Assembly (NCBI GenBank): GCA_003545125.1
Contig: DQCI01000031.1
Coordinates: 1 to 9,079, forward strand
Length of the DNA stretch: 9,079 nucleotides
DNA from: Paracoccaceae bacterium
Lineage (GTDB): Bacteria > Pseudomonadota > Alphaproteobacteria > Rhodobacterales > Rhodobacteraceae
Reading direction: 5' to 3'
Shown: positions 7,709 through 9,079 of the stretch, piece after piece
Layout of the letters: every line of letters starts with the position of its first letter
Position numbering within the stretch: the stretch's first letter is position 1
Notes under the pieces: model-generated
What the model saw: only the letters and a program-made list of their open reading frames with translations
Told to the model about the DNA's origin: nothing
The model's database searches: none
Position numbers and translations under genes: made by a program

Positions 7709-7733
7709 GCGGCGGCGGCACAGCGCGCGCGGA
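7709..7733. other. Short convergent intergenic gap without a visible terminator
   Basis: The stop codons of hpaH and the recombinase-like gene are separated by 25 GC-rich bases. There is no hairpin with a T-run in either direction, so transcripts of the two genes probably overlap at their 3' ends or end by Rho. Confidence 0.5.
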
Positions 7734-8774
7734 TCAGGTGCGCGACTGCCAAAGCAGGATGAACACCAGTACGACGAAAACGATGATCGCGACCTCGAGA
7801 AGCCGCATCATCGCGTCCGAGAAGGTCCATTCGCTCGGCGCGAACCGGCGCGAGGATTTCTTGGTCGCCGGCTCGACCGTCTCCCGGCGCAGAATCTGGA
7901 GCCGGTACTCGGACCAGGGATCACCCCGCCGGTAGCGCGGCACCCCGCACAGCATCAGCTCCTTCAACAGGGCCACATACTGGAACCGCGTGGTTTCCGA
8001 GATCGCCCTCGCATCGGCATGAACCGTCCAGGCGACCATTTCGGCGTAGGGCAGATCGCGCACATAGGTGCCATCGCCCAGCTTTGCCATCATGTCGGCG
8101 GGCAGCCCGCGGGCCGCTTCGGCAAACTCATCGAGATGCGCGATGGTAAGCTCGTCGTAGGCGATGTCGCCGTGGAAATCGGTGAACAGCCGCACGATAT
8201 GGCGCATCGCTTCCGCCGCCTCGTATTCGAGCGTCGGCAGGTATTCCTCAAGGAGATCGGCGAGGGTGAACGGCTTTTCTTCGTCTTCGTCTTCGGCGGG
8301 GGCGAAGGTGAGCGCGCCATCGCCGAGCGGCCAGTCGTCGTTGTCGATCGGGTCGGAAGCGGCTTCGTGCCCGACCGCCGGTTCGGCGGGCTGTGGTTGT
8401 GTCGCGGGCTGTGGCGCCTGCGCATCCTGCGCAGACGCTTCTGCGCGAGGCCGCTTCTGCTCGAATCCTTCGAGCAGGCCTTCGAGGCCGCCGGCCGCAT
8501 CGTAGGCAGCGCGTTGTTCGGGCGAGAGCTGGGCAACCAGGTCTTCGACCTCGGCCTGGCGCACGCGTTCCTGCTCCTTCTCGTGAAGCTCGTCCCTGCG
8601 CCGTTGGACCTCGCGCCTGGCGACCTCGGGGTCCGACGTCCGGAGCGACCCCCGCAAGTGGCTTTTGCCGCCGTACAGATCCTGAATTTCCGGTTTGATC
8701 CGGAGATTCAGATGGTAAACCTTACCGCGAACCTGTGTCCCTTCGACCTTGGGAAGATCCATGCACCCCACCAT
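7734..8774 (-). CDS. Recombinase-like DNA-binding protein (DUF6538 + SAM-like core-binding domain) with C-terminal membrane anchor, no catalytic domain
   Basis: This 346-residue protein starts like the DUF6538 phage-type integrases: VYHLNLRIKPEIQDLYGG, then SLRTSDPEVARREVQRRRDE (residues about 19-63), running into a charged, probably coiled-coil helix to about 78. A Gln/Pro/Ala-rich and then acidic linker (106-167) follows, with DEDEEK at 162-167. Residues 168-290 look like the SAM-like core-binding domain of tyrosine recombinases (FTLADLLEEYLP, FTDFHGDIAYDELT, ISETTRFQYVALLKELM, GDPWSEY). Where the catalytic domain with its R...HxxR...Y residues should follow, there is only a basic segment (KKSSRR, 305-310) and a hydrophobic stretch LLEVAIIVFVVLVFILLW (325-342), then QSRT and stop. 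The basic side suggests a cytoplasmic N-terminus and a tail-anchored topology. Codons over the hydrophobic tail keep G/C-rich third positions, arguing against a frameshifted remnant. It cannot be a working recombinase by itself; a DNA-binding or regulatory role at the membrane is inference. An ATG at 8762, with GGTGGGG just upstream, is an equally good or better start. The stop lies 25 nt from the hpaH stop. Confidence 0.8.
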   Translation of the reverse strand: MVGCMDLPKVEGTQVRGKVYHLNLRIKPEIQDLYGGKSHLRGSLRTSDPEVARREVQRRRDELHEKEQERVRQAEVEDLVAQLSPEQRAAYDAAGGLEGLLEGFEQKRPRAEASAQDAQAPQPATQPQPAEPAVGHEAASDPIDNDDWPLGDGALTFAPAEDEDEEKPFTLADLLEEYLPTLEYEAAEAMRHIVRLFTDFHGDIAYDELTIAHLDEFAEAARGLPADMMAKLGDGTYVRDLPYAEMVAWTVHADARAISETTRFQYVALLKELMLCGVPRYRRGDPWSEYRLQILRRETVEPATKKSSRRFAPSEWTFSDAMMRLLEVAIIVFVVLVFILLWQSRT

Positions 8775-8786
8775 TGGTTTGTCGAT

Positions 8787-8806
8787 GTGTCACGCGCATG
8801 TAACAC
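8787..8806. promoter_or_regulatory. Inverted repeat upstream of the recombinase-like gene (candidate operator)
   Basis: GTGTCAC and GTAACAC flank a 6-nt spacer, forming a dyad with one mismatch at the centre of each arm. It lies 12 nt before ATG 8774 and 24 nt before ATG 8762, inside the expected promoter or leader. A bound regulator here could block expression. No regulator is identified. Confidence 0.35.
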
Positions 8807-8817
8807 GGATCGATCCG
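8806..8817. promoter_or_regulatory. 12-bp perfect palindrome CGGATCGATCCG
   Basis: The palindrome is exact and directly abuts the inverted repeat at 8787-8806. It may be a second operator half or a chance GATC/CGATCG-type palindrome, which are common in GC-rich DNA. Confidence 0.3.
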
Positions 8818-9079
8818 CGCGGAAAGGTGCCCCCCAAGGCGTTGATTGGATTGTAAAAGAGCGGTTCCCGGGCGCAACAGGCCATCCCTTGCGACGGGCC
8901 CGGCATGCCAAGGTCTTCGGCCGATTCGCCGCGGCGTGGAAGGCGGCACGGCCCTGGGGGACACCGCGCCGGCGGGCCGGACGGGCGGCGCAACTGCGGC
9001 GCCGTTTCCGCCCACGTTCCCGTCGGCTGCGGCCGTATCGGCCAGCCTGCCGCGCCGGACTGCGGAAACGGCTGCGGGC
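8818..9079. other. GC-rich right end with no supported gene; contains an 11-bp inverted repeat
   Basis: All frames here give Arg/Pro/Gly/Ala-rich translations without a recognisable protein, and the frames running leftward overlap the recombinase-like gene. From about 8940 the G+C content rises noticeably. GCCGTTTCCGC (9001-9011) is exactly complementary to GCGGAAACGGC (9062-9072). Between them lies a bulged hairpin GGCT-GC-GGCCG / CGGCC-AGCC (9025-9044). A gene beginning or ending beyond the right edge cannot be excluded. Confidence 0.4.

Noticed and set aside
8785..8856. 23-codon plus-strand frame starting within the candidate operator
   Set aside because: No ribosome binding site and no supporting context. 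It is short enough to occur by chance.
8722..9015. 97-codon minus-strand frame (with two parallel frames) entering from the right end
   Set aside because: Pro/Arg/Gly-rich with no recognisable motif. It overlaps the start of the recombinase-like gene and its candidate operators.

Overview
The window looks like chromosomal DNA from a GC-rich alphaproteobacterium, most likely of the Rhodobacterales. This rests on strong G/C bias at third codon positions, an HpaH-type hydratase, and an integrase-like protein with a DUF6538-type N-terminus. No rRNA, tRNA, CRISPR array, transposase or complete mobile element is visible.

Layout. (1) Positions 1-6556, minus strand: the N-terminal 2185 codons of one giant exported repeat protein, still open at the left edge. 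It has a signal peptide, eight DUF11-type immunoglobulin-like repeats, an SdrD_B-like domain, three tandem DUF7507-like units, further DUF11-like modules, and the start of a second SdrD_B-like domain. Several long open frames on the plus strand here (29-3133, 3848-6637) are antisense shadows. (2) Positions 6557-6925: a divergent intergenic region with a hairpin in the leader of the repeat protein. A terminator-like hairpin plus T-run sits just upstream of the ribosome binding site of the next gene. (3) Positions 6926-7708, plus strand: hpaH, 2-oxohept-4-ene-1,7-dioate hydratase, with its metal-ligand residues intact. (4) Positions 7734-8774, minus strand, convergent with hpaH: a protein with the DNA-binding N-terminal half of a tyrosine recombinase. 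The catalytic domain is absent and the protein ends in a transmembrane segment. (5) Positions 8775-9079: upstream DNA with two candidate operator palindromes and a larger inverted repeat, but no gene I can support.

The three genes do not form a pathway or an operon. The repeat protein is probably a surface or secreted structural/adhesive protein. hpaH appears to be a single-gene unit of aromatic-acid catabolism. The two most notable points are the membrane-anchored, catalytically empty recombinase-like protein and the possible transcription attenuator ahead of hpaH.
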